NCBI RefSeq assembly: GCF_030269325.1
Contig: NZ_BSTD01000001.1
Coordinates: 2,620,681-2,684,680 of the forward strand
DNA length: 64,000 nucleotides
Source of the DNA: Amycolatopsis sp. NBRC 101858
GTDB taxonomy: Bacteria > Actinomycetota > Actinomycetes > Mycobacteriales > Pseudonocardiaceae
Reading direction: 5' to 3'
In this document: piece after piece, positions 50,483 to 58,978 of the stretch
How positions within the stretch are numbered: position 1 is the stretch's first letter
Layout: the number at the start of each line of letters is the position of its first letter
The notes under the pieces: model-generated
What the model was told of the DNA's origin: nothing
The model's input: the letters and a program-made list of their open reading frames with translations, nothing else
Database searches by the model: none
Position numbers and translations under genes: made by a program

Positions 50483-51094
50483 ATGACGCAGGACAGCAAC
50501 ACTGGGGACCAGCCGCCCCCCGAGCCGCCGAAGCGCGGTTCCATGAGGTTCCAGGACTCGAACACACAGCCCCGCCAGCCTTCGGTCGCGGAGCAGCGAG
50601 CGCGTCAGCAGGCGCTCGCGCAGGAGGAACGCGACGCCGAGCTGGCCCGCCAGGCCGACGCCAAGGCGGCGACCCGGCGCAAGATCCTGATCGGCAGCGG
50701 CGTGACCGTCGGTCTCGTCGGCCTGGTCGCGACGTTCTACACGGTCGCGAAGCCGGCCGGCGAGGTCACCGCGGTCTGCACCGACTCCAACGGCATCGTC
50801 CAGGGCGACGACAACTGCGACGAGACCTACGTGACCAGTCACGGCGGGTACTCCAGCGGTGGCTTCCTGTTCCTGCCGATCGGCGGGGGCGGGTACAACA
50901 GCTACCGCTACAACTACGGCGGCACCGGCGTCATCGGGCAGCGCGTGTCGGGTGGTTCGTACGACGCGCCGTCGTCGCGGACCAGCGTCAACACGAAGTC
51001 CGGCAAGTCCGTCCAGCGCGGCGGCTTCGGCATCAGCGGCAAGAGCGGCAGCACCGGCGGGACCGGCGGCAGCGGCAAGAGCGGGGGATCTTAG
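50483..51094 (+). CDS. DUF1190-like membrane protein with Gly/Ser-rich tail (YjfM-like position)
   Basis: 203 residues from ATG 50483. A hydrophilic N-terminus (Gln/Arg-rich coiled region ~36-65) precedes one membrane helix (~68-88). A short domain with CTDSNGIVQGDDNCDETYVT and a long Gly/Ser/Tyr-rich tail (GYNSYRYNYGG) follow. The cysteine pair and tail resemble enterobacterial YgiB/YjfM (DUF1190), and it precedes a GSP-synthase-like gene as they do. The assignment is by pattern and context. Confidence 0.6.
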   Translation: MTQDSNTGDQPPPEPPKRGSMRFQDSNTQPRQPSVAEQRARQQALAQEERDAELARQADAKAATRRKILIGSGVTVGLVGLVATFYTVAKPAGEVTAVCTDSNGIVQGDDNCDETYVTSHGGYSSGGFLFLPIGGGGYNSYRYNYGGTGVIGQRVSGGSYDAPSSRTSVNTKSGKSVQRGGFGISGKSGSTGGTGGSGKSGGS

Positions 51095-52261
51095 GTGTAC
51101 CGGGACCGGCGTGAGCCGCGGCGCGACTGGCAGCGGATCGTCGAGGAGCAGGGGCTCGTCTACGGCACGCCGGCCCGCGACGCGAGCGGGCGGATGCGGC
51201 CCTACTGGGACGAGTCGGTGCACTACGTCTTCGACATGGACGAGGTCCTCTCGCTCGAAGCCGACGTCGAACTGCTGCACTCGATGTGCCTGGAGGCCGT
51301 CGACAACGTCGTGACCACCGAGGGCTACCAGCGGTTCGGCATCCCGGAGTGGGTCTGGCCGCACATCGCCGAGTCGTGGAAGCGGCAGGACCCGCACGTC
51401 TACGGCCGGTTCGACCTGCGCTACGACGGCAAGTCGCCGGCGAAGCTGCTGGAGTACAACGCGGACACGCCGACCACGCTGCTGGAGGCGTCGCTGCTGC
51501 AGTGGCACTGGAAGACCGACGTCTTCCCGGACGACGACCAGTGGAACTCGATCCACGAGAAGCTCGTCGAGCGGTGGTCCTTCCTGCAGGACAAGCTGCC
51601 GTCGAACGAACTGCACTTCACCTGGTCGGCCGCCGACCCCTCCGGCGAGGACAACGTCACCACGGCGTACCTCCAGGAGACCGCGGCCGAGGCCGGGCTC
51701 GACACGGTGGGGCTGGCGATCGAGGAGATCGGCTGGGACCCGGTGCTCAAGCGGTTCGTCGACCTCGAAGAGTCGCAGATGGCGACCGTGCTGAAGCTGT
51801 ACCCGTGGGAGTGGGTGGTCGACGAGGAGTTCGGCCGCCACGCCGTCGAGTCGCTGCCGCGGACGCTGTGGATCGAGCCGCTCTGGAAGATGATCCTCTC
51901 CAACAAGACGCTGCTGGCGATCCTGTGGGAGAACTACCCGGGCCACCCGAACCTGCTGCCGGCGTTCGCCGACGACCCCGGCCTGCTCACCGAGTACGTC
52001 CGGAAGCCGAAGCTGGGGCGCGAGGGCGCCAACGTCCAGATCGTCGCGACCGGCTACGAGACCCAGACCGACGGCGTCTACGGCGCCGAGGGCTTCGTCT
52101 ACCAGGCGTTCGACCCGCTGCCCGAGTTCGACGGCTACCGGCCGGCGCTCGGCGCGTGGATCGTCGGGGACAGCTCCGCCGGGCTCGGCATCCGGGAGAC
52201 CGGCGGCCTGGTCACCGACGACGGTGCGGCATTTGTCCCACATCGCATCCCCGAGTCGTGA
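51095..52261 (+). CDS. Glutathionylspermidine-synthase-like ATP-grasp ligase (YjfC/YgiC type)
   Basis: 388 residues from GTG 51095, starting right after the stop of the upstream gene. It has the ATP-grasp synthetase domain of the GSP_synth family: YVFDMDEVLSLE, RYDGKSPAKLLEYNADTPTT, and GREGANVQIV near the nucleotide site. The amidase domain of true Gsp is missing, as in YjfC and YgiC. Such ligases form an amide between a peptide or protein C-terminus and an amine; the real substrate here is unknown. Confidence 0.85.
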   Translation: MYRDRREPRRDWQRIVEEQGLVYGTPARDASGRMRPYWDESVHYVFDMDEVLSLEADVELLHSMCLEAVDNVVTTEGYQRFGIPEWVWPHIAESWKRQDPHVYGRFDLRYDGKSPAKLLEYNADTPTTLLEASLLQWHWKTDVFPDDDQWNSIHEKLVERWSFLQDKLPSNELHFTWSAADPSGEDNVTTAYLQETAAEAGLDTVGLAIEEIGWDPVLKRFVDLEESQMATVLKLYPWEWVVDEEFGRHAVESLPRTLWIEPLWKMILSNKTLLAILWENYPGHPNLLPAFADDPGLLTEYVRKPKLGREGANVQIVATGYETQTDGVYGAEGFVYQAFDPLPEFDGYRPALGAWIVGDSSAGLGIRETGGLVTDDGAAFVPHRIPES

Positions 52262-52305
52262 TACAACACCGCTGCTGATCAGCTCTTTCTCCTGGGAGAC
52301 AACTC

Positions 52306-52758
52306 GTGAACACGACCCTTGCGCTGTCCGACACGTTCGGCTCCGACCTCGTGCGGGGGATCGGCGCGATCCTGCTCTACGGCGTCATCGGCCTGCTGCT
52401 GATGTTCGCCGGCTTCTACGCGATCGACTGGACCACGCCGGGCAAGCTGTCGAAGCTGGTCACGCAGGGCCTGCCGAACGCCGTGATCGTGACCGCGTCC
52501 GGGATGCTCTCGATGGCGTTCATCGTCGTCGTGGCGATCTTCAACTCGGCCAGCGACCTCACCGAGGGCCTGATCACCTCGCTGGTCTACGGCCTGCTCG
52601 GGATCATCGTCCAGGTGATCGCGGTCCGGCTGCTGGAGTGGGCGACCCGCATCGACGTGGCGTCGACCATCGAGAGCGAGCACTTCGCCCCGGTGAGCAT
52701 CGTCGTCGCGGCCGCGCACATCGGCCTGGGCCTCGTGGTGGCGGTCGGCATCTCCTGA
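52306..52758 (+). CDS. DUF350 family membrane protein (YjfL-like)
   Basis: 150 residues from GTG 52306 with a GGGAG ribosome site. Four helices in the DUF350 arrangement (ILLYGVIGLLLMFAGFYAID, then AFIVVVAIFNSASDLTEGL). DUF350 proteins are found next to DUF1190 and GSP-synthase-like genes in many bacteria, and this operon repeats that association. The function is unknown. A strong hairpin follows the stop. Confidence 0.82.
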   Translation: MNTTLALSDTFGSDLVRGIGAILLYGVIGLLLMFAGFYAIDWTTPGKLSKLVTQGLPNAVIVTASGMLSMAFIVVVAIFNSASDLTEGLITSLVYGLLGIIVQVIAVRLLEWATRIDVASTIESEHFAPVSIVVAAAHIGLGLVVAVGIS

Positions 52759-52770
52759 TCCGGGCTTTGT

Positions 52771-52801
52771 GAGCCGGGCCACGCGACGCGTGGCCCGGCT
52801 C
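52771..52801 (+). terminator. Strong hairpin after the DUF350 gene
   Basis: GAGCCGGGCCACGC pairs with GCGTGGCCCGGCTC around a very short loop, 14 bp of perfect stem, with a TT-rich sequence after it. Confidence 0.75.
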
Positions 52802-52826
52802 TTCCGTTCCCACTAGCGTGGGGTTC

Positions 52827-53732
52827 GTGCGCCTGCTGAGGACACCGGACGACCGGTTCACGGACCTGCCCGACTTCCCCTTCGAGCCGAAGTACGTCGA
52901 GCTCGACGACCCGCACGGCGGCGTGATCAGAGTCGGCTACGTGGAGGCGGGCCCCGCCGACGGCCGGCCGGTGCTCCTGCTGCACGGCGAGCCCAGCTGG
53001 TCCTTCCTCTACCGCAAGATGCTCCCGGTGCTGGCCGCGGCCGGGCTGCGCGCGATCGCGCCGGACCTGGTCGGCTTCGGGCGGTCCGACAAGCCCGGCG
53101 ACCAGGTGGACCACACCTACGCGCGGCACGTCGAGTGGATGCGCGGCTTCGCGTTCGACGCACTGGACCTGCACGACGTGACGCTGGTCGGCCAGGACTG
53201 GGGCGGCCTCATCGGGCTGCGGCTGGTCGCGGAGAACCCCTCGCGGTTTTCCGGCGTCGTGGCGGCCAACACGGGCCTGCCCACGGGAGACGTCGACATG
53301 CCCGCCGTGTGGCACTCGTTCCGGGAGGCCGTGGAGAAGGCTCCGGTGCTGGACGTCGCCCGGTTCGTCCAGTCGGGCTGCCGCTCGAAGCTGTCCGACA
53401 CCGAGCGGGCGGCCTACGACGCGCCGTTCCCCAACGAGATGTACAAGGCGGGCCCGCGGGCGATGCCGTCGCTGGTGCCGTACCGGCCGGACGACCCGGC
53501 GTCCGAGGCGAACCGCGCGGCGTGGAAGACGTTGACCGAGCTGGAGATCCCGTTCCTGGTGGCGTTCTCCGACGGCGACCCGATCACCGGCGGGATGGCC
53601 CCGATCCTGCAGCGCTCGCTGAAGGGCGCGCAGGGTCCGGACCACCCGGTGATCGCGGACGCGGGGCACTTCCTCCAGGAGGACAAGGGCGAGGAGCTGG
53701 CCGAGCACGTCGTGCGGTTCATCCGGGGCTAA
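52827..53732 (+). CDS. Haloalkane dehalogenase (alpha/beta hydrolase)
   Basis: 301 residues from GTG 52827; GTG 52818 is possible, and the start looks leaderless. Nucleophile Asp and the halide-stabilising Trp are in VGQDWGGLIG, the oxyanion/halide region in HGEPSWSFLYRK, the acid in AFSDGDPIT and the His in DAGHFLQED. These follow the HLD-I subfamily. It cleaves carbon-halogen bonds in haloalkanes; the natural substrate in actinomycetes is usually unknown. Confidence 0.9.
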   Translation: MRLLRTPDDRFTDLPDFPFEPKYVELDDPHGGVIRVGYVEAGPADGRPVLLLHGEPSWSFLYRKMLPVLAAAGLRAIAPDLVGFGRSDKPGDQVDHTYARHVEWMRGFAFDALDLHDVTLVGQDWGGLIGLRLVAENPSRFSGVVAANTGLPTGDVDMPAVWHSFREAVEKAPVLDVARFVQSGCRSKLSDTERAAYDAPFPNEMYKAGPRAMPSLVPYRPDDPASEANRAAWKTLTELEIPFLVAFSDGDPITGGMAPILQRSLKGAQGPDHPVIADAGHFLQEDKGEELAEHVVRFIRG

Positions 53733-53762
53733 GCAGCTCCCCACCGCCGAATTCGATACCTG

Positions 53763-54031
53763 ATGGTGATCAACCGGATACAGTCAGGGACGAATCAGTG
53801 GGGTGAGCGGTGGAACATATCGGCCGACTACGGTGACGCGATCGGCAGCTGTAACCGCGTCCGCGGTGACCTGGCCCAGGCGATGCGGCGTCCGGAGCAG
53901 TTCGGTGGCGACGCGCTCGGACCGGTGTACCAGGCATACCTGGCCTTGCACGACTGCGTATCGGGACTTCTCAGCGAGACCAAGACGAATCTGGACGACA
54001 GAACGACCCCGAGCTGGGTGGGAAGCTGTGA
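53763..54031 (+). pseudogene. Frameshifted small helical protein gene, type VII (ESX)-substrate-like
   Basis: ATG 53763 opens a clean frame for about 79 codons (WGERWNISADYGDAIGSCN, then LSETKTNLDD). The frame then shifts by one base near 54000: in the -1 frame the reading becomes NDPELGGKL and stops at 54029-54031, overlapping the next start (GTGA). The length of about 90 residues and the helical, Trp-containing character resemble small ESX-secretion-associated proteins, but no strict WxG motif is present. Confidence 0.55.
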
Positions 54032-54963
54032 GCTTCGACCAGCTGATGCAGCATGCCAGGGACGTCACGGACAAGGCCGTCGAGCTGACGGCCAGGGAGA
54101 TCGCCCAGAAAAGGCGACGCAATCCGGGGCGAACCCCGACCGGAACGCCATCCGGCAGCACTTCGCTTTCATCGAGTCGATGTTCGAACCTTCTCCCGGC
54201 TACCCGATCCGGCGAGGTACGACCCGCTGATCGCCGACCTGAACGCGGCCATGGCAGGGCTGGACCGGTGACGCCGCGATGGCGTTCAAAGCCAACTTCG
54301 TGGATACCTTCAAGACGATCGCCGGAAACCGGTTCACGGTGCTGTCGATCCTCAAGGGCGTTCTCCAGGCGCACCGGGCGATGTGGCTGAAAGCACGCGA
54401 TGACATCGACAAGATCGCGGAGAACACCAAGAACGCGCTCGACAACGCAGGTGGCTGCGGTAAGAACCAGTGGAGTTTCGACTTCTCGGTGCTCTCCGCG
54501 GTCAGCGCGATCGGCGGGGTGGTCATCGCTGTCGTGACCGGTGGGTCATCCCCCTTGCTGCGATCGGAGCGCTCGCTTCGGTGGGTGGCGCGGGCGTGGC
54601 CGGCCTGACGGCGTCCGGGGACTCGGCCGAGACGATCGTCAACTCGATGAAGCAGGCGGTCGACGAACTCGCCAGGCACAGGCCGCGATCGACGAAACGG
54701 CTCTCAATGTTGAAGCTGACGATCTGCGGGATTCGAACTTTTTCGCCGACCGGGCGAAAGTGGAGGCTGTCGGTGTGTCCGACGACGAACGAATCACGAT
54801 CACGACGGTCGGTATGACGAGCTTCTCGGTTCGGATCTTGCCAGGAACCGTCCGAGAGGTGCCCGAAGATCACTTCGCCGCGGGCGCCTCGGCAGCGGCC
54901 ACCAGGTTGATCGAAGATTTCCGGGACAAGGTGTCCGGGCTCAAGAAGCGGTACTACGAATGA
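54028..54963 (+). pseudogene. Multiply frameshifted helical protein gene of the same cluster
   Basis: Starting from GTG 54028 (MSFDQLMQHARDVTDKAVEL), the coding sense jumps between frames at about 54110, 54190, 54266, 54540 and 54683. Reading through the shifts gives NPDRNAIRQHFAFIESMFEP, FSRLPDPARYDPLIADLN, GDAAMAFKANFVDTFKTIAG, a hydrophobic stretch (IPLAAIGALASVGGAGVAG), and an end at KVSGLKKRYYE. The composite is about 310 residues with one hydrophobic hairpin. It resembles large helical type VII-associated proteins. Codon usage stays normal on both sides of each shift. Confidence 0.65.
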
Positions 54964-55711
54964 CGAGGCGAAAGCTCCTGATTGTGGCCGCTGTCGTGGT
55001 GGTCGCCGCCGGCGGAGTCGCCGCTGTGGTGTTGTCGGCCCGGGGCGAGCCGGCGGCGGGTCCGTGCGACATCCCGGCGTCGGTTCGTGAGTCGCCGGTG
55101 CCCGTGAAGGCCGGGATCGAAGTCGAGGAAAAGGGGTTTCGACCTCAGGATTGGCGAGCATGGGTGCGGTCCTGCGCAACACCGGCGACCGGATCGCCCA
55201 CCGGACCAGGGTGACGCTCAAGGTGGTCGTCTCGGTCGACGGGCTGCCTCCGGGACCCATCCAGGGGCCGCTGATGACGAGGGAAATCCCGGTGCTCATG
55301 CCGGGGCAACGCGTGGGTGTGGGCCGACCGCTCGTCGACATCAGCGCGGCGAACCGGGTGGTCTCGGCGGATGTCGAAGTGGGGACGACCACCTGGCTGC
55401 CCGCCGACGTGGTTCGGTACACCGAGAGCTCGGCCAACTGCCGGGCGCTGACCGCCCGTCGTACCGCGGTGGTGTTCCGCGACGTGAACGGCAAGATCGT
55501 CGACGGTGGCTTGCTGCCACCCGATGGCAAGGGCAACCCGGCCGGCAGCTCGCAGCAGGCGCCGTCGAGCCCGTCGTGCTCACCCGGAGAACGCAGCACC
55601 TGGGTCGTGCCGTTGCAGAACATCCCGCCCGGCACGGACGACAAGCGAACCGAGCTGTTCTCGTACTGCGATCTCAACGCCCCGCCGTCCGATGTGAACG
55701 CGGTCGACTGA
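54960..55711 (+). pseudogene. Frameshifted membrane-anchored protein gene
   Basis: ATG 54960 overlaps the preceding stop (ATGA). It codes for a signal anchor (LLIVAAVVVVAAGGVAAVVL) and a short extracytoplasmic stretch. The frame shifts near 55135, within the run GAAAAGGGGTTT, and then continues cleanly (MGAVLRNTGDRIAHRTRVTL) to 55711. Read across, it is about 250 residues with Cys pairs. It probably once formed a translationally coupled unit with the two upstream genes. Confidence 0.65.
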
Positions 55712-55722
55712 AGCCCGGTGGG

Positions 55723-56577
55723 CTAGACCTCCAGCGACTGGGTGCCGAGGACGGTGGCGAGCTCCAGGCGCTGGGCGTCCTCGGTGCCGGGCTCGGCGGT
55801 GTAGACGGAGATGCGCAGGTCGTCCAAGGCGACGAGCAGCGTGTCGCAGTCGAGGGTGATCAACCCGGCCGCCGGGTGGTCGACGGTCTTGCGCCGGGAC
55901 GGGTCGGCCAGGGGTGGCGGGGCTTCGGCGTCCCACAGCTCGGCGAACCGCGGGCTGCCGGCGGCCAGCTCGGCGACCAGGCGCCGCAGCGCGCGGTCGG
56001 CCGGGTAGCGCGACGTCGTCAGGCGCAGGTCGGCCACGAGCCTTGCCTCGTGTTCGGCCTGCTCCTGCGGGGTGTGCACGACCCGCGACGGCAGGCCGGT
56101 GACGTTGCGCCAGACGGCGTTGCGCTCGAGGCCGCGCCAAGTGCTCGTGTCGCCCATGAGCGCGTGGTACGGCGCGTTGGCCAGCACGAGCGTCCAGCTG
56201 GCGTCGTACACGACGACCGGGGTGTGCGACAGCCGGTCGAGCAGCCGCTGCACGCTCGGGGCGACCCGCGACGGCACGACGTCCGGGCCGGGTGCGGCGT
56301 GCCCGGCCAGCCGGTAGAGCAGGTCGCGTTCGGCGTCGGCCAGGCGCAGGGCCCTGGCCAGCGACTCCACCACCTGCGCCGAGGGCGCGGTCGCGCGGCC
56401 CTGCTCGAGCCGGGTCAGGTAGTCGGCGGAGATCCCGGCGAGCGTGGCCAGTTCTTCGCGGCGCAACCCGCTCGCGCGGCGCCGCCGTCCGACCGGTACT
56501 CCGACGGCCTCGGGCGCCACGCGGTCGCGCCAGCGGCGCACCGTCCGGCCGAACTCCCACGCCTCCACGCCGTCCAT
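55723..56577 (-). CDS. XRE-family regulator with MmyB-like ligand-binding domain
   Basis: 284 residues from ATG 56577. The HTH is GLRREELATLAGISADYLTR followed by LEQGRATAPS. The C-terminal MmyB-like domain has VVVYDASWTLVLANAPYHAL. It is divergent from an SDR dehydrogenase, a common pairing in which the regulator controls the reductase. The ligand is unknown. Confidence 0.88.
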   Translation of the reverse strand: MDGVEAWEFGRTVRRWRDRVAPEAVGVPVGRRRRASGLRREELATLAGISADYLTRLEQGRATAPSAQVVESLARALRLADAERDLLYRLAGHAAPGPDVVPSRVAPSVQRLLDRLSHTPVVVYDASWTLVLANAPYHALMGDTSTWRGLERNAVWRNVTGLPSRVVHTPQEQAEHEARLVADLRLTTSRYPADRALRRLVAELAAGSPRFAELWDAEAPPPLADPSRRKTVDHPAAGLITLDCDTLLVALDDLRISVYTAEPGTEDAQRLELATVLGTQSLEV

Positions 56578-56670
56578 TCTGGACGACCCCGCCCCCGTTG
56601 TCCTGGTCCTGGCAGTCCTACGAAAACCGGACGCCTGGTTGCGGCGCGGGCGTGCTCGCAGGCTGGAACC

Positions 56671-57597
56671 ATGACCGAACCCGGAACCGTCCTCATCACC
56701 GGCCCGACGCGCAACCTGGGCCGCCACGCCGTGCTGGCGCTGGCCGGCCGTCCCGAAAAGCCTGATCTGCTGCTCGTCGGCCGCGCCGGGCCCGACCTGA
56801 CCGCAGTCGCCGACGAAGCCCGGGCGCTGGGCGCCAACGTCCGCGAGATCGGCTGCGACCTGGCGAACCTGGCCGACGTCCGCGCCGCCGCGGCCACGGC
56901 CCGCGAGCTGCTCGCCACCGGCGCCGTCCGCCCGCTGCGCGCGCTGGTCGCCAACGCCGGCGTCATGTCGGCCGACACCCGGCGGGCCTCGGCCGACGGC
57001 TACGAGCTGACCTTCGCCGTCAACTACCTCGCCCACGCCCAGCTCATCGGCGACCTGCTCGGCTCGTTCGCCGCTCCGGCGCGGGTCGTGCTGATCGGCT
57101 CGAACACCTACCACGCCAACTTCTGGCGCAAGCTGCTCCACGTGGCCGAGGCCGACTGGGCCGACCCCGTCGAGCTGGCCCGCCCGGCCACCGGCGAGCC
57201 GAGCATGGAGACGTCCGGCGTCGCCTACTCCAACGCCAAGCTGGCGATCCTGTACTACGCCCACGAACTGCAGCGGCACACGGACGTCCACGTGTCCGTG
57301 TTCGAGCCCGGCTGGATGCCCGGCACCGCGCTGGGCCGCGGCGCGCCCGCCGCGTTCCAGGCGATGAGCCGTGCCCTGGGCCGGCTTCCCGGCGTCTCGA
57401 CGCCCCAGCGCTCGGGGCCGCTGCTGGCCGCGCTGGCCGTCGACGACAAGTGGGCGCACCTGCGCGACGGCGCCTTCGTGGTGAAGGACAAGCTGACCGA
57501 GGTCCAGCCGGTCGCCCACGATCGTGATCGCGAGCGCCGGCTGTGGGAGGCGACCGCCGAACTGCTAGGCGAGCGCAGCGTGGGTCGCCGCGAGTGA
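56671..57597 (+). CDS. Short-chain dehydrogenase/reductase
   Basis: 308 residues from ATG 56671. The nucleotide-binding motif is LITGPTRNLGRHA, the core includes VANAGVMSADTRRA, and the catalytic Tyr and Lys are in AYSNAKLA. The length and the PGWMPGTALGRG segment resemble the light-dependent protochlorophyllide reductase-like/retinol-dehydrogenase group. The substrate is unknown. Its 3' end overlaps the convergent aminotransferase gene by 33 bp. Confidence 0.88.
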   Translation: MTEPGTVLITGPTRNLGRHAVLALAGRPEKPDLLLVGRAGPDLTAVADEARALGANVREIGCDLANLADVRAAAATARELLATGAVRPLRALVANAGVMSADTRRASADGYELTFAVNYLAHAQLIGDLLGSFAAPARVVLIGSNTYHANFWRKLLHVAEADWADPVELARPATGEPSMETSGVAYSNAKLAILYYAHELQRHTDVHVSVFEPGWMPGTALGRGAPAAFQAMSRALGRLPGVSTPQRSGPLLAALAVDDKWAHLRDGAFVVKDKLTEVQPVAHDRDRERRLWEATAELLGERSVGRRE

Positions 57598-58857
57598 GTC
57601 GACCAGGATGTCCACGCCCTCCTGGGCTTCCTCGGCGGTGAGCGTCATCGGCGGGCCCAGCCGCAGCACGTTGCCGTGCAGGCCGCCCTTGCCGATCAGC
57701 AGCCCGCGCTTCTTGGTCTCCTCCAGCATCCGGGCCGCCGCGGCCACGTGCGGCTCCGTCGTGCCCGGCTTGATCAGCTCGACGCCGATCATCAGGCCCT
57801 TGCCGCGGACCTCGGCCACCAGCGGCGACGAAGCCGCGCGCAGCCCGTCGAGCAGCTGACGGCCGCGGGCCGCGCAGTTGGCCTGGAGGTCGTGGTCCTT
57901 GATGTAGTCGAGCACCGCCGTCGCGCCGGCCATCGAGACCGGGTTGCCGCCGAACGTCGAGAACGACTGGGCCTGGAAGCAGTCCAGGACGTCGCCGCGA
58001 GCGACCACGCCACCCACCGCGAGCCCGTTGCCCAGGCCCTTCGCGAACGTCATCATGTCCGGCGTCACGCCGTGGGCGTCGATGCCCCAGAAGTGCTCGC
58101 CCGTGCGGCCCCAGCCGGTCTGGACCTCGTCGGAGATGAACAGCACGCCGTATTCGTCGAGCACCTCCTTCATCGCCCGGAACAGGCCGTCCGGCGGGAG
58201 GCTGAACCCGCCGACGCCCTGGATGGGCTCGGCGATCAGGCACGCGACGTCGCCCGCCGTCGCCGTGTCCAGCACGTCCACCAGGTCCGCGACGCAGGCC
58301 TTGATGTAGTCGGCGTCGGACATGTCCCGGAAGGGGCTGCGGTAGCGGTAGCCGCCGTGGACGTAGTTGACCTTGACCGGGCTCAGCGCCGACGCCGACC
58401 AGCCGCGGTTGCCGGTGATCGCGACCGTCCCGAAGGATCGGCCGTGGTAGGAGTTCCGCATCGCCAGCACCTGGTTGCTGCGCCGGAACTGCGTCGCGAG
58501 CATCAGCGCCGTGTCGTTGGCCTCGCTGCCGGAGTTGGTGAAGAAGACCTTCGCGTCCGGGATGTTCGCCAGCTTCGCGATCCGCTCGGCCAGCTCGACC
58601 TGCGAGCGGATCAGGTACAGCGTCGAGGTGTGCAGGATGCCGGTGTCGAGCTGCTTGCGGACCGCGTCGCCGATCTCGGCGACGTCGTAGCCCATCGAGT
58701 TGGTCAGCACGCCGGCGAAGAAGTCGAGGTAGGTGCGGCCCTGCGAGTCCGTCATCCGCCGGTCGTGCGCGTGCACGATCTCGATCGGCTCTTCGTAGAG
58801 CAGGGACATCCAGGACGGCATGACTGCGCGGTGCCGGGCGAGCAGCTCGTCGGTCAT
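57565..58857 (-). CDS. Class III (omega) aminotransferase
   Basis: 430 residues from ATG 58857, with GGAGGAGG upstream. PLP-fold signatures are TNSGSEANDTALMLA, ISDEVQTGWGRTG, and the Schiff-base Lys in MMTFAKGLGNG. The family includes beta-alanine:pyruvate, 4-aminobutyrate and alanine-glyoxylate type 2 aminotransferases. In actinobacteria a related enzyme accompanies pyrimidine breakdown, but no such genes are nearby, so the substrate is left open. Confidence 0.88.
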   Translation of the reverse strand: MTDELLARHRAVMPSWMSLLYEEPIEIVHAHDRRMTDSQGRTYLDFFAGVLTNSMGYDVAEIGDAVRKQLDTGILHTSTLYLIRSQVELAERIAKLANIPDAKVFFTNSGSEANDTALMLATQFRRSNQVLAMRNSYHGRSFGTVAITGNRGWSASALSPVKVNYVHGGYRYRSPFRDMSDADYIKACVADLVDVLDTATAGDVACLIAEPIQGVGGFSLPPDGLFRAMKEVLDEYGVLFISDEVQTGWGRTGEHFWGIDAHGVTPDMMTFAKGLGNGLAVGGVVARGDVLDCFQAQSFSTFGGNPVSMAGATAVLDYIKDHDLQANCAARGRQLLDGLRAASSPLVAEVRGKGLMIGVELIKPGTTEPHVAAAARMLEETKKRGLLIGKGGLHGNVLRLGPPMTLTAEEAQEGVDILVDSLAATHAALA

Positions 58858-58978
58858 CGGGGCGCCTCCTCCGGGGTTTCCCTGGAGTATGAGGAGCCCG
58901 TGAACAGCGCTTCAACGATCAGACTGTCGGGATAACCCAGTAGGGACGCACAGTCTGTACGGACTACCCTCTGTCTTC

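Noticed and set aside
53763..55711. Programmed ribosomal frameshifting in the broken cluster
   Set aside because: Seven shifts at unrelated sequences without slippery-site plus structure patterns cannot be a programmed mechanism.
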